From Massilia aurea (lineage in GTDB: Bacteria > Pseudomonadota > Gammaproteobacteria > Burkholderiales > Burkholderiaceae_D), in the NCBI RefSeq assembly GCF_024753205.1, contig NZ_JANUGZ010000002.1, positions 868,001 through 932,000 of the forward strand: 64,000 nucleotides of DNA. The letters run 5' to 3'. Below are positions 8,189 through 18,686 of the stretch, piece by piece (positions within the stretch are counted from its first letter, which is position 1; each line of letters opens with the position of its first letter). The notes under the pieces were generated by a model. That model did not search any database. It was not told the DNA's origin and saw only the letters and a program-made list of their open reading frames with translations. The translations under genes and the position numbers were made by a program.

Positions 8189-8461
8189 ATGGCGTTGTTG
8201 TTGCACGAGGTTTGGGAAGAGCTTGATGAGAATGGGCAGATACTTGAGGCGTTATGCTTGGCTGGGCCGGACGGCGACGCACTCAGGGCAACACTTGGCG
8301 AAAGCGCTAACCTAGTCACGACTTTCGAAGCTGCATCCCATGTCGAAGCGATGACGAAATACTATTCAATGTATGGCCGTGGTGAATATTTCGCGGGGCA
8401 CCCGACCGACTACAATCCGTATCCAAACGAATGGCGAGCACGTCAACAGACCCACTGCTGA
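8189..8461 (+). CDS. Small acidic hypothetical protein
   Basis: This 90-residue soluble protein contains LLHEVWEELDENGQILEALCLAGPDGDALRATLG and ends MYGRGEYFAGHPTDYNPYPNEW. I recall similar small proteins in proteobacteria but no function. GGAG at 8180-8183, five bases before the ATG at 8189, fixes the start; the longer frame from 8027 runs through repeat 4. This is the last gene of the island before the right boundary at 8627. Confidence 0.6.
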   Translation: MALLLHEVWEELDENGQILEALCLAGPDGDALRATLGESANLVTTFEAASHVEAMTKYYSMYGRGEYFAGHPTDYNPYPNEWRARQQTHC

Positions 8462-8484
8462 GGTGCCAGTTAAGGTTTCTTGTC

Positions 8485-8626
8485 AACGTCCGCTTCGGGT
8501 CGAAAGCAGACGTTGGTAGCACTCACACTTGCATGATGGACTCGAGTTGCACTTTTTGGACGGGCAAAAGCAACTACGCATAAATTACGCAATCAATTTA
8601 CAACTCATTGATTATAAATAGATTCG
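8485..8626. repeat. Punctuation palindrome 5 plus ~125-bp repeat copy 2
   Basis: The arms AACGTCCGCTT (8485-8495) and AAGCAGACGTT (8504-8514) enclose CGGGTCGA. The rest (8503-8626) repeats 6440-6564 and ends at the full att-like copy. Confidence 0.8.
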
Positions 8627-8646
8627 GATTCCGGCCGGAGGCACCA
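8627..8646 (+). repeat. Right att-like copy of the tRNA-Leu 3' end
   Basis: GATTCCGGCCGGAGGCACCA is identical over 20 bases to 4134-4153, including the encoded CCA. It marks the right boundary of the island. Confidence 0.85.
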
Positions 8647-8910
8647 CTTACTCGCAGCATGCAGTCGTACTACGCTAAAACCCGTCACCTTTCAAGGAAG
8701 CGCGGGTTTTTTGCTATCCACCCTCAGTATCATCAAGATTGACTGTCCAGCACCCTGACCGGTGGCATGATCATCATGCATTAGCCCTCTGCCGCTCCCT
8801 GCACTGCCGACATTGAGCATGAGTTCATTTTGCCAAATCTAAACCCGGGCTCTGAGTTAGCTCGTGCAAAGCTGAGACCGTGTCCAAATGTCAGACCTGA
8901 CCCCGGCTTT
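8647..8910. repeat. tRNA-Leu downstream flank, copy B, with terminator
   Basis: This is the second copy of 4154-4412, including the AAAACCCG/CGGGTTTT terminator (8677-8712) and a MITE arm (8880-8905). No gene is visible in it. From 8911 to about 9030 I see nothing further. Confidence 0.9.
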
Positions 8911-9038
8911 TCAGTTCTGATCCAGCCCTTTCTATGCGGAAATTATCCAACGTTCCACTGGACATGCACGCTTCGATGCGCTCAAGTAACGATTTTTACA
9001 CCTCGTCAATCAATGATTTGTCGAAAATAATTACACCA

Positions 9039-9058
9039 TCTTTGATTACAATCAAAGA
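9039..9058. promoter_or_regulatory. Perfect palindrome upstream of a sigma-54 promoter
   Basis: TCTTTGATT-AC-AATCAAAGA is a perfect 9+9 inverted repeat. Its centre is about 50 bases before the -24 element. This suits an upstream activator or repressor site for the PEP-CTERM gene. Confidence 0.6.
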
Positions 9059-9097
9059 CCTACTCATAAGTCATTGATTTCTCACCAATTCTCACAG

Positions 9098-9113
9098 TGG
9101 CCCATTTATTGCT
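9098..9113 (+). promoter_or_regulatory. Sigma-54 (-24/-12) promoter of the PEP-CTERM gene
   Basis: TGGCCCATTTATTGCT keeps the GG and GC dinucleotides with the required 10-base gap (GG 9099-9100, GC 9111-9112). It lies about 40 bases before the ATG at 9152. PEP-CTERM genes of other betaproteobacteria are known to depend on RpoN and the PrsK/PrsR system. Confidence 0.7.
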
Positions 9114-9151
9114 TAGTATAAGGAATCTATCAAAAAACTTAAGGAATAGTA

Positions 9152-9751
9152 ATGAAAAGCATTTTTATGACATTGGCAGTAGCTGGCGTGATGGCGATGA
9201 GTGGCGCTGCTCAAGCTGCGCCTGCTCTGTATTCGCAAGTCGGCACGCAGAATACGGCAACGTATAGCTTCACCGCAGCAACCACTGGCAACCTGACTGG
9301 CTATTTTGCTGGTTCCAAAGCCGACTATGAAAACGAAGTCGGCATGATGGTCAATGGCGTTGCTACCGGCCTGTTCGGCTTGAACAACAAGACGTCGGCG
9401 TATGGTCAGGCCTTCAACTTCGGCAACGTTGTCGCTGGCGACGTTCTGGTGTTTGTACTGTCGAATATCAAGCCAGGCAACATCGGTCCTTGGTACTCGC
9501 AAACGAATTTGAACAGCGATCTGACCAACCACGTCTACTCGTCGTATTACGCAGGCGATGACCGTCTGAGCGCCGGCACCTATGTTGCATTCGAAGACAA
9601 GCCACGTGGCGGCGACTTCAACTACAACGACATCAGCTTCGTGTTCTCCAATGTCACGACGGAAGTGCCTGAGCCTGCATCGATCGCCCTGCTGGGCCTG
9701 GGTATCGCAGGTCTGGGTCTGAGCCGTCGCAAGAAAGCAGTCAAGGCATAA
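9152..9751 (+). CDS. PEP-CTERM sorting-domain exoprotein with DUF4114-like region
   Basis: This 199-residue secreted protein has a Sec signal peptide (MKSIFMTLAVAGVMAMSGAA, cleavage near AQA-AP). The body is of beta character. FEDKPRGGDFNYNDISFVF near residue 150 matches the DUF4114 end motif. The C-terminus has the sorting signal VPEPASIALLGLGIAGLGL followed by the basic SRRKKAVKA. Such proteins are anchored and processed by the exosortase/EpsH system and are tied to exopolysaccharide and floc formation. AAGGAA precedes the ATG. The sigma-54 promoter and palindrome upstream indicate activator-dependent control. No exosortase gene lies in the window. Confidence 0.9.
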   Translation: MKSIFMTLAVAGVMAMSGAAQAAPALYSQVGTQNTATYSFTAATTGNLTGYFAGSKADYENEVGMMVNGVATGLFGLNNKTSAYGQAFNFGNVVAGDVLVFVLSNIKPGNIGPWYSQTNLNSDLTNHVYSSYYAGDDRLSAGTYVAFEDKPRGGDFNYNDISFVFSNVTTEVPEPASIALLGLGIAGLGLSRRKKAVKA

Positions 9752-9891
9752 CAAACGCCTGCTGCATGGTCAGGCCAGTGGCATGCGTGCCGTGGCCTGA
9801 CCATCGTGAAACGCACAGGTTCTGTCGCGCTGTTGATCAAGCAGCGCAATATGCCGGAGCGGCAATCAGACGCTTGTAGTCGTATCACGCT

Positions 9892-9928
9892 AAAAACCCG
9901 CCATCCTTGCAGGAAGCGCGGGTTTTTT
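9892..9928. terminator. Bidirectional terminator between convergent genes
   Basis: The ten-base-pair stem AAAAACCCGC/GCGGGTTTTT has A's and T's on both sides, so it can serve the PEP-CTERM gene and the minus-strand kinase. It belongs to the same family as the tRNA-Leu terminator. Confidence 0.85.
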
Positions 9929-9929
9929 G

Positions 9930-11198
9930 CTATCCGCCGGCCGCATCCTCAGGCGCGACCGGTGCAGCGCCTTCCACCGGCAGCCGAATCGCAAAGGTCG
10001 CTCCCCGTCCCCGCCCTTCACTGCTGACACTGAGCGTGCCCTCATGCAGTTCCACGATCCGGCGCGCGATATACAGCCCCAGTCCCAGCCCGGTGGCATT
10101 GTCATGCTGCTGCAGCTTGAACGCCCCAAACACATGCGGCAGATCGTCCGCCTCGATCCCCTGTCCTGAATCGGCGATGTCGATCTCGACCCATCCCCCG
10201 CTGCGGCGGATACCGATGCGGATCACCCCGCCCACCGGCGTAAACTTGACCGCATTGAACAGCAAGTTCCAGCACACCTGCTGCAGGCGCTGCCCGTCGG
10301 CCTCGAAACGGATGTCCGCGCCGTAATCTGCGGGCGTCACCTGCATCAGGATCTGCTTGGCATGCGCGTGCGGCTCCACCGTGGCGATGGCTTCGCGCAG
10401 CACTTGCCCCAGCACGATCGGCTTGCGCACGATGGACATCTGTCCGGTCAGCGTGCGCGCCGCGTCGATCAGGTCGTCGACCATGCCGGCCTCCTGGCGC
10501 ACGTGCACGCGCATCGATTCCAGGCCGCTCACTGCCTTCTCTGGCAGGTCGGGAATCGTGCGCAGCATCAGCTCGATGCGCATCGACAGCGCCGACAACG
10601 GCGTGCGCATCTCGTGCGAGACGGTCGCCAGGAACAGCTCGCGCGTGCGGTTCACGCGCGTCAGGTCGTCGATGGTTTCGCGCTGCCGGTCGAGCGTGCT
10701 AGAGAGCGTAAGCAGCAGGGTTTCGTAGGTGGCCATGCGCTGCGCCGATACGGGCGCATCAAGCCGCACTTCACTCCACAGCAGATGGCCCGACACGCCG
10801 ATTTGCCGGCCGATGCGCTCGCAGGCCAGCGGCGAGCTGAAATCGGCAAAGCGCCAGCCGAACACCAGCACGCCATACACGTTGCCGTGCAAGAGCAGCG
10901 GCAACGCGCGCACGCAGAAACCTTCGCTGAATTCGCTGGCCGCTGGCGTGCCCTGCTGGCAGACGTCGCGCGCCAGGCTGCGCTCGAGCGCCGTGCCGGG
11001 GCCGTCCTCGGCCCACAGCGTCGACTGCTCGGCGAGGAAGGTCGACATGCGCGAGCCGGTCAGCGGGCCGATGCGGCGCACGCCGGTCGCATCGTAGACG
11101 GACGTCACCAGCCCGGTCGCCTCGGTGTACTGGCGCAGCGGCGCGCGCCAGTCGTCCCAGTCGATGGGCGGCTTGTCGGGCAGGTCGACGGTAATCAC
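9930..11198 (-). CDS. Sensor histidine kinase coupled to a KaiC-like protein
   Basis: This 422-residue cytoplasmic kinase has no transmembrane helix. The N-terminal ~170 residues form a sensory domain (YTEATGLVTSVYDATGVRR, then CVRALPLLLHGNVYGVLVFGW) of PocR/GAF-like appearance. The HisKA box SHEMRTPLSAL (about residue 200) holds the phosphorylated His. The HATPase domain has N (LLFNAVKF), G1 (DSGQGIEADDL) and G2 (GLGLGLYIARRI) boxes. The GTG start overlaps the stop of the upstream KaiC-like gene in GTGA (11195-11198), so the two are translationally coupled. There is no receiver domain and no adjacent response regulator. Unlike SasA, it has no KaiB-like N-terminal domain. Confidence 0.85.
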   Translation of the reverse strand: MITVDLPDKPPIDWDDWRAPLRQYTEATGLVTSVYDATGVRRIGPLTGSRMSTFLAEQSTLWAEDGPGTALERSLARDVCQQGTPAASEFSEGFCVRALPLLLHGNVYGVLVFGWRFADFSSPLACERIGRQIGVSGHLLWSEVRLDAPVSAQRMATYETLLLTLSSTLDRQRETIDDLTRVNRTRELFLATVSHEMRTPLSALSMRIELMLRTIPDLPEKAVSGLESMRVHVRQEAGMVDDLIDAARTLTGQMSIVRKPIVLGQVLREAIATVEPHAHAKQILMQVTPADYGADIRFEADGQRLQQVCWNLLFNAVKFTPVGGVIRIGIRRSGGWVEIDIADSGQGIEADDLPHVFGAFKLQQHDNATGLGLGLYIARRIVELHEGTLSVSSEGRGRGATFAIRLPVEGAAPVAPEDAAGG

Positions 11199-12748
11199 CG
11201 GTTCGTTTCGACCGGCTGGTGCGTCGACTCGGGCAAGGGTTCGCCATTGGCAACGGCTTCCTCGATCATCGGACTCTGGCGCGATGGAGAACGCGACAGC
11301 AGACCGTAATACGACGAGAACGGCAGTTGCGGGACGGCCTGGGTATTGCTGCCGCTATCGTCCTTCAGGATCAGGCCGCCCACGTCGATCGTGTATTCGC
11401 GCGTCACTTGCAGGTTGCGGCTGCCGCGCACTTTCGGCACCGCCAGGGCGCGGCGCAGCACGGTGGAGATTTCCACGTAGTTGAGCAGGATGATGTTGTC
11501 GACCAGATGCGAGCCCTTGAGCTCTTCGCTGATCTGCGATACGCCCAGCAGTTCGGGGCTTTCGTAGTTGAACAGCGTCGTGGCCAGCCGGTTCTTGAAG
11601 AAGCTCGCCAGCGCGTACAGGTAATCGGCCACTTCGCTGCGGCTGGTCATTTCATACACGGCGATCGAGTCGAACACGACGCAATCGATGCCTTCTTTTT
11701 CCACCAGCTTGATGATGCGGTCGAAGTGCACGTCCAGCTCGAGTTCGAGCGGCGACTCGTAATGGATGAACAGGTCGCCCGCATCGACCAGCGCCTGCAG
11801 ATCGAAGCCGAGGGGCTTGGCGTTGCGCATCAGCTGGCGTGCGTGTTCGTCCAGGCTCACCAAGAGCGCCTTGTGGCCGTTCTTGATCGCGTCGCTCAGG
11901 AACTGCACGCTGAGCACTGTCTTGCCGGTGCCGGAAATGCCGCTGACCAGCGTCACCGAGCCCTTGTAGATGCCGCCGTCCATCATTTTGTCGATGGCGG
12001 ACGAGCCGGTCGACAGGCGTTCTTCCGACGTCGGCTGATCGGGCGACATGACGGGACGCGACTGGGCGCGGCGGTACACGTGCACGCCCTGGTGCGCTTC
12101 GATGCGCATGGTGTGGCTGCCGCCGATGAAATCCTGGCCGCGCGACTTGGCCACTGTCAGGCGGCGATGCACGCGGCGGCGCGATTCTTCGAACGTCAGC
12201 GAGATGATGGTGTCGAAGACGAAGCGCTCGTGCGCCAGCACGCCGCCGAGCGACGCGTCCTTTTCGGCAGTGACCATCGTCGTCACGCCCAGGCGTGTAA
12301 GCCCCTCGATCAGCAGGTGCACGTCTTCGCGGAACGGGATGTCGTTGCCTTCGGCGTACAGGCGCAGTGGCGTCAGGCCGTCGATCAACAGGCGCTTGGC
12401 GCCCATCGCCATCAGCGCGGCCGAAAACGCGCCGTCGCTGCTGCGAAATTCGCTCATCAACACGGCCGGGCTGGTCTGAATGATCTTGATGCGGCCCTGG
12501 TCGATCATGCCCTGCAGGTCCCAGTCGAAGCCGGCGGCGTCGCGCAGCAGCTTGGCCGGGTCGAGCTCGAACGAGACGATGGCGCCCGGCTCGTCGAAGT
12601 CGACGGCGCCGCGGTAGATGAAGCCCAGTCCCAGCGTCGTCTTGCCCGCACCGGGCGGCCCTTCAACGAGCAGGTTGTTATTGCGTGGGATGCCACCGTG
12701 CAGGATCTCGTCCAGCCCCACAATCCCCGTCCTCACCAACGCGCTCAT
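11195..12748 (-). CDS. KaiC-like double RecA ATPase
   Basis: This 517-residue protein has two RecA/KaiC domains. CI has Walker A GPPGAGKTT (30-38) and CII has GISGTGKT (270-277). A by-eye alignment to cyanobacterial KaiC gives FEL in place of the CI catalytic Glu pair and LDE (299-301) in CII. Over the CII phosphosites, KGSH (411-414) replaces the neighbouring Ser-Thr, so the Ser seems kept and the Thr is His. KaiA and KaiB are absent nearby, so a clock role is unlikely. Stress or signalling KaiC homologues paired with kinases are widespread in non-cyanobacteria. AAGGTGAG precedes the ATG. The kinase gene follows with a four-base overlap. Confidence 0.88.
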   Translation of the reverse strand: MSALVRTGIVGLDEILHGGIPRNNNLLVEGPPGAGKTTLGLGFIYRGAVDFDEPGAIVSFELDPAKLLRDAAGFDWDLQGMIDQGRIKIIQTSPAVLMSEFRSSDGAFSAALMAMGAKRLLIDGLTPLRLYAEGNDIPFREDVHLLIEGLTRLGVTTMVTAEKDASLGGVLAHERFVFDTIISLTFEESRRRVHRRLTVAKSRGQDFIGGSHTMRIEAHQGVHVYRRAQSRPVMSPDQPTSEERLSTGSSAIDKMMDGGIYKGSVTLVSGISGTGKTVLSVQFLSDAIKNGHKALLVSLDEHARQLMRNAKPLGFDLQALVDAGDLFIHYESPLELELDVHFDRIIKLVEKEGIDCVVFDSIAVYEMTSRSEVADYLYALASFFKNRLATTLFNYESPELLGVSQISEELKGSHLVDNIILLNYVEISTVLRRALAVPKVRGSRNLQVTREYTIDVGGLILKDDSGSNTQAVPQLPFSSYYGLLSRSPSRQSPMIEEAVANGEPLPESTHQPVETNR

Positions 12749-12926
12749 GAACTCACCTTTTTTGCAGAATGAACCAGCTTATCATGTGTACAAGCTGCGC
12801 TCCAGCAGCAGCGGCACGCGGCTGGGCCTTGTGTCTGGCAACTCCGTCTCGATGCCGATGGTATGTGCACACGTCCATGCGCGCTTTTGGTCTGCGATAG
12901 GACACGCAGTGGCGTACTTGCCCCTG

Positions 12927-13682
12927 TCAACGTGACGTAGCACGCCGCTCGTAGCGCCGCTCGATGGCGCTTGCCGTGCCGTCGCGCTCGATCGTTTCAA
13001 ACTCCGCATTCAGGCGCTTGACCAGCGCGTCGGGCACGGCCCGGTTGCAGGCCAGGTAGACGGCGACCCGGTTGAACACGAACACCGGCACGATCTGCTT
13101 GTCCCAGCCGTTCCGGGCCAGCACGTCACTGCCCGCGCGCCAGCTGGCGGCCCACAGGTCGATGCGGCCCTGCAGCAGCTTGGGCGGATTGAGCATGTCA
13201 TGGGGCGACGTATCGACGATATGGCCCCGGCTGCGCAGATAGGTGTCGCGGGCGTCGCCGGCATAGGTGCCGATGCGCAGGCCGCGTGCATCTTCGAGGC
13301 TGGCGATCCGCCAGGCCCGGTCAGCGCGCCCCATCAGGACCCACTGCGCCTCGTCGGTTGGCCCGATCCATTTGAACAAGGCTTCCCGTTCGGGCGTGCG
13401 GGTGGCGGAGTACACGCAGCCGTTGGCCTGCTGCAGTGCGGCCGCGTACGCGCGCTTCCAGGGCAACAGCGTGATGTCGTGGGTGACCCCGGCGCGTTCC
13501 ATGACAACCCGGATCTTGTCGGTGGCAATGCCGACCACGCGCCCGTCTTCGAGCATGCTTGACGGCGCCGAGCTCTCGGTGGTGATCGACAGGTAGGGCA
13601 CGGCCGGCGGGGCCGCCCTTGTCATTGCCGACAGGCTGCCCGACAGGATGACAAGGCCAATGCAGAGTTGCCGAAATCGCAT
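12927..13682 (-). CDS. Periplasmic amino-acid-type solute-binding protein (SBP_bac_3-like)
   Basis: This 251-residue protein has a signal peptide (MRFRQLCIGLVILSGSLSAM...RAAP). A two-lobed binding-protein body follows, with LPWKRAYAAALQQANGCVYSATRTPERE, the hinge region LEDARGLRIGTYAGDARD, and a C-terminal LVKRLNAEFETIERDGT. The TPERE...KWIGP pattern is typical of the orphan SBP_bac_3-like proteins of Oxalobacteraceae and Burkholderiales that lack ABC partners. No permease or ATPase gene is adjacent, so a sensory or scavenging role is possible. The ATG at 13682 is chosen for the signal peptide and the AAGAGA before it; the frame runs open further upstream. The 178 bases after the gene hold nothing clear. 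Confidence 0.75.
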   Translation of the reverse strand: MRFRQLCIGLVILSGSLSAMTRAAPPAVPYLSITTESSAPSSMLEDGRVVGIATDKIRVVMERAGVTHDITLLPWKRAYAAALQQANGCVYSATRTPEREALFKWIGPTDEAQWVLMGRADRAWRIASLEDARGLRIGTYAGDARDTYLRSRGHIVDTSPHDMLNPPKLLQGRIDLWAASWRAGSDVLARNGWDKQIVPVFVFNRVAVYLACNRAVPDALVKRLNAEFETIERDGTASAIERRYERRATSR

Positions 13683-13934
13683 TTGATTCTCTTGGATGAC
13701 CGCCATGGGCACGGCGCGCAAGGGCGACGGGACGTTGTTGACTGCGCCCCCAGCATACCAGCGAGCATGATTTTTACGCAATGAACAGCCTGAGATGGTC
13801 GCTTGGACGCTACAGAACACAACAATTCGTCCGGCAATCTCACGTGCACCAACACAGTAAATTCGGAAAATGCGATACTTCGATTTAATGCTCCATGGAA
13901 GTTTTTTTTACTTCAGTACAACCATACCTTCACT

Positions 13935-17293
<3,359 letters not shown>

Positions 17294-17297
<4 letters not shown>

Positions 17298-18289
17298 ACC
17301 AACCGAATACCCGACCGCTGATCCTGGCCGTCGACGATGAAGCGAGCAACCTGCAACTGCTGCGCCAGATACTGCAGGACCACTACCGCCTGCTGTTTGC
17401 CAAGGATGGCGCGCGCGCACTCGAACTGGCGCGCCAGGAGCAGCCCGACCTGATCCTGCTGGACGTGATGATGCCGGGGATGTCCGGCTACGAAGTGTGC
17501 GCGGCGCTGAAGGCCCATCCGGCCACGGCGTCGGTGCCGGTGATTTTCGTGACCGCCCTGACCGAGACAGCCGACGAGGTGGAAGGGTTCGAGGCCGGCG
17601 CGGTCGACTACATCACCAAGCCGGTCAGCCCGCCGGTGGTGCGCGCGCGCGTGCGCACCCACCTGTCGCTGGTGCGCATGGAAGCGCTGCGCGCGAGCCG
17701 CCTGGAGATCGTCCAGCGCCTGGGCCTGGCGGCCGAGTACAAGGACAACGAGACCGGCCTGCACGTGATCCGCATGAGCCATTTTGCGCACGTCCTGGGC
17801 ATCGCGGCCGGCCTGAACGAGCTGGAAGCGGACGACCTGCTGCACGCGGCGCCGATGCACGACGTGGGCAAGATCGGCATCCCGGATCGCATCCTGCAGA
17901 AACCGGGCCCCCTTGACCCCGACGAGTGGAAGATCATGCAGAGCCACGTGACGATCGGCGCCGAGATCATCGGCGAACACGCGAGCGGCATGCTGGCGCT
18001 GGCGCGCCAGATCGCGCTCACGCACCACGAAAAATACGATGGCAGCGGCTACCCGAACGGCCTGGCCGGCGAAGCGATCCCGCTGGTCGGCCGCATCGTG
18101 GCCATCGCCGACGTTTTCGACGCCCTGACCTCGCTGCGGCCGTACAAGAAAGCCTGGACCGAAGAAGACGCAGTCGCCTTCCTGCACGACCAGAAAGGCC
18201 GCCACTTCGACCCCCAACTTGTCGACCTCTTCACCACCCGCCTCCCCGCCATCCGCGAAATCCGCACCCGCTGGGCCGAAAAAGCCTAA
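17294..18289 (+). CDS. Response regulator with HD-GYP c-di-GMP phosphodiesterase domain
   Basis: This 331-residue protein has an N-terminal receiver (DDE near 15, phospho-acceptor Asp in LILLDVMMPGMSG near 57, Lys in YITKPVSPP). The HD-GYP domain keeps MHDVGKIGIPD and HHEKYDGSGYP, so the metal and GYP residues are intact. It should hydrolyse c-di-GMP to pGpG or GMP. Its ATG overlaps the stop of the hybrid kinase (ATGA, 17294-17297). That kinase is therefore the likely phosphodonor, with the HPt domain passing the phosphate to this receiver. The pair forms a complete two-gene signalling operon. Confidence 0.93.
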
Positions 18290-18310
18290 CCCCACCCCCA
18301 AAAAACAATG

Positions 18311-18372
18311 AGGGTCAGAGTAGAATTGTTGGGCAATTACCCAAAGTTGCCAAACAATTCGACTCTGACCCT
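18311..18372. repeat. 62-bp palindromic repeat, copy 1
   Basis: AGGGTCAGAGTAGAATTGTT pairs with AACAATTCGACTCTGACCCT across GGGCAATTACCCAAAGTTGCCA. It lies 21 bases after the HD-GYP stop and can fold as a long hairpin. Confidence 0.85.
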
Positions 18373-18477
18373 AATTATTTTGGGGGCTTTTTTGGCGGTG
18401 CGCGGCGTTTCTGATGCCGGCTGTAATCGAATTTTTTCGGAGCATCAAATTACGCGCCAAACTGGCAAAAATTAATT

Positions 18478-18539
18478 AGGGTCAGAGTCGATTTATTGGG
18501 CAATTCCTCAAAGTTGTCAAACAATTCGACTCTGACCCT
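18478..18539. repeat. 62-bp palindromic repeat, copy 2
   Basis: This copy has the same length and orientation as copy 1, with arms AGGGTCAGAGTCGATTTATT and AACAATTCGACTCTGACCCT. The 105 bases between the copies contain no gene; 18540-18632 are likewise empty apart from a small hairpin-forming GATCGGC/GCCGATC at about 18611-18628. Confidence 0.85.
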
Positions 18540-18632
18540 AATTGTTTTTCAAGGGTTTTTGGGCATGGATTTGTGTTGGTGACAGCGACTCAGGCGGGGA
18601 TTGGGGAGGCGATCGGCGTTGCCGATCGCGGG

Positions 18633-18686
18633 GCGATGCGTCGTCTCAGACTTTCGTCTGCGATGCGTCGTCTCAGACTTTCGTCT
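18633..18686. repeat. Tandem duplication, two 27-base units at the 3' end of the glycosyltransferase gene
   Basis: The unit from GCGATGCGTCG to CTTTCGTCT is repeated without a gap (18633-18659 and 18660-18686). The second unit contains the stop codon and last codons of the minus-strand glycosyltransferase. Confidence 0.9.

Noticed and set aside
6426-8514. Classical integron cassette array
   Set aside because: The palindromes lack the RYYYAAC/GTTRRRY core sites and no integron integrase gene is present; kept only as a cassette-like hypothesis.
8830-9030. Plus-strand frame of 66 codons
   Set aside because: It starts in the flank repeat copy, has no ribosome-binding site and shows no conserved features.
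11195-12748. Circadian clock locus
   Set aside because: There is no kaiA or kaiB in the window and one phosphosite appears lost; the name KaiC-like is structural only.
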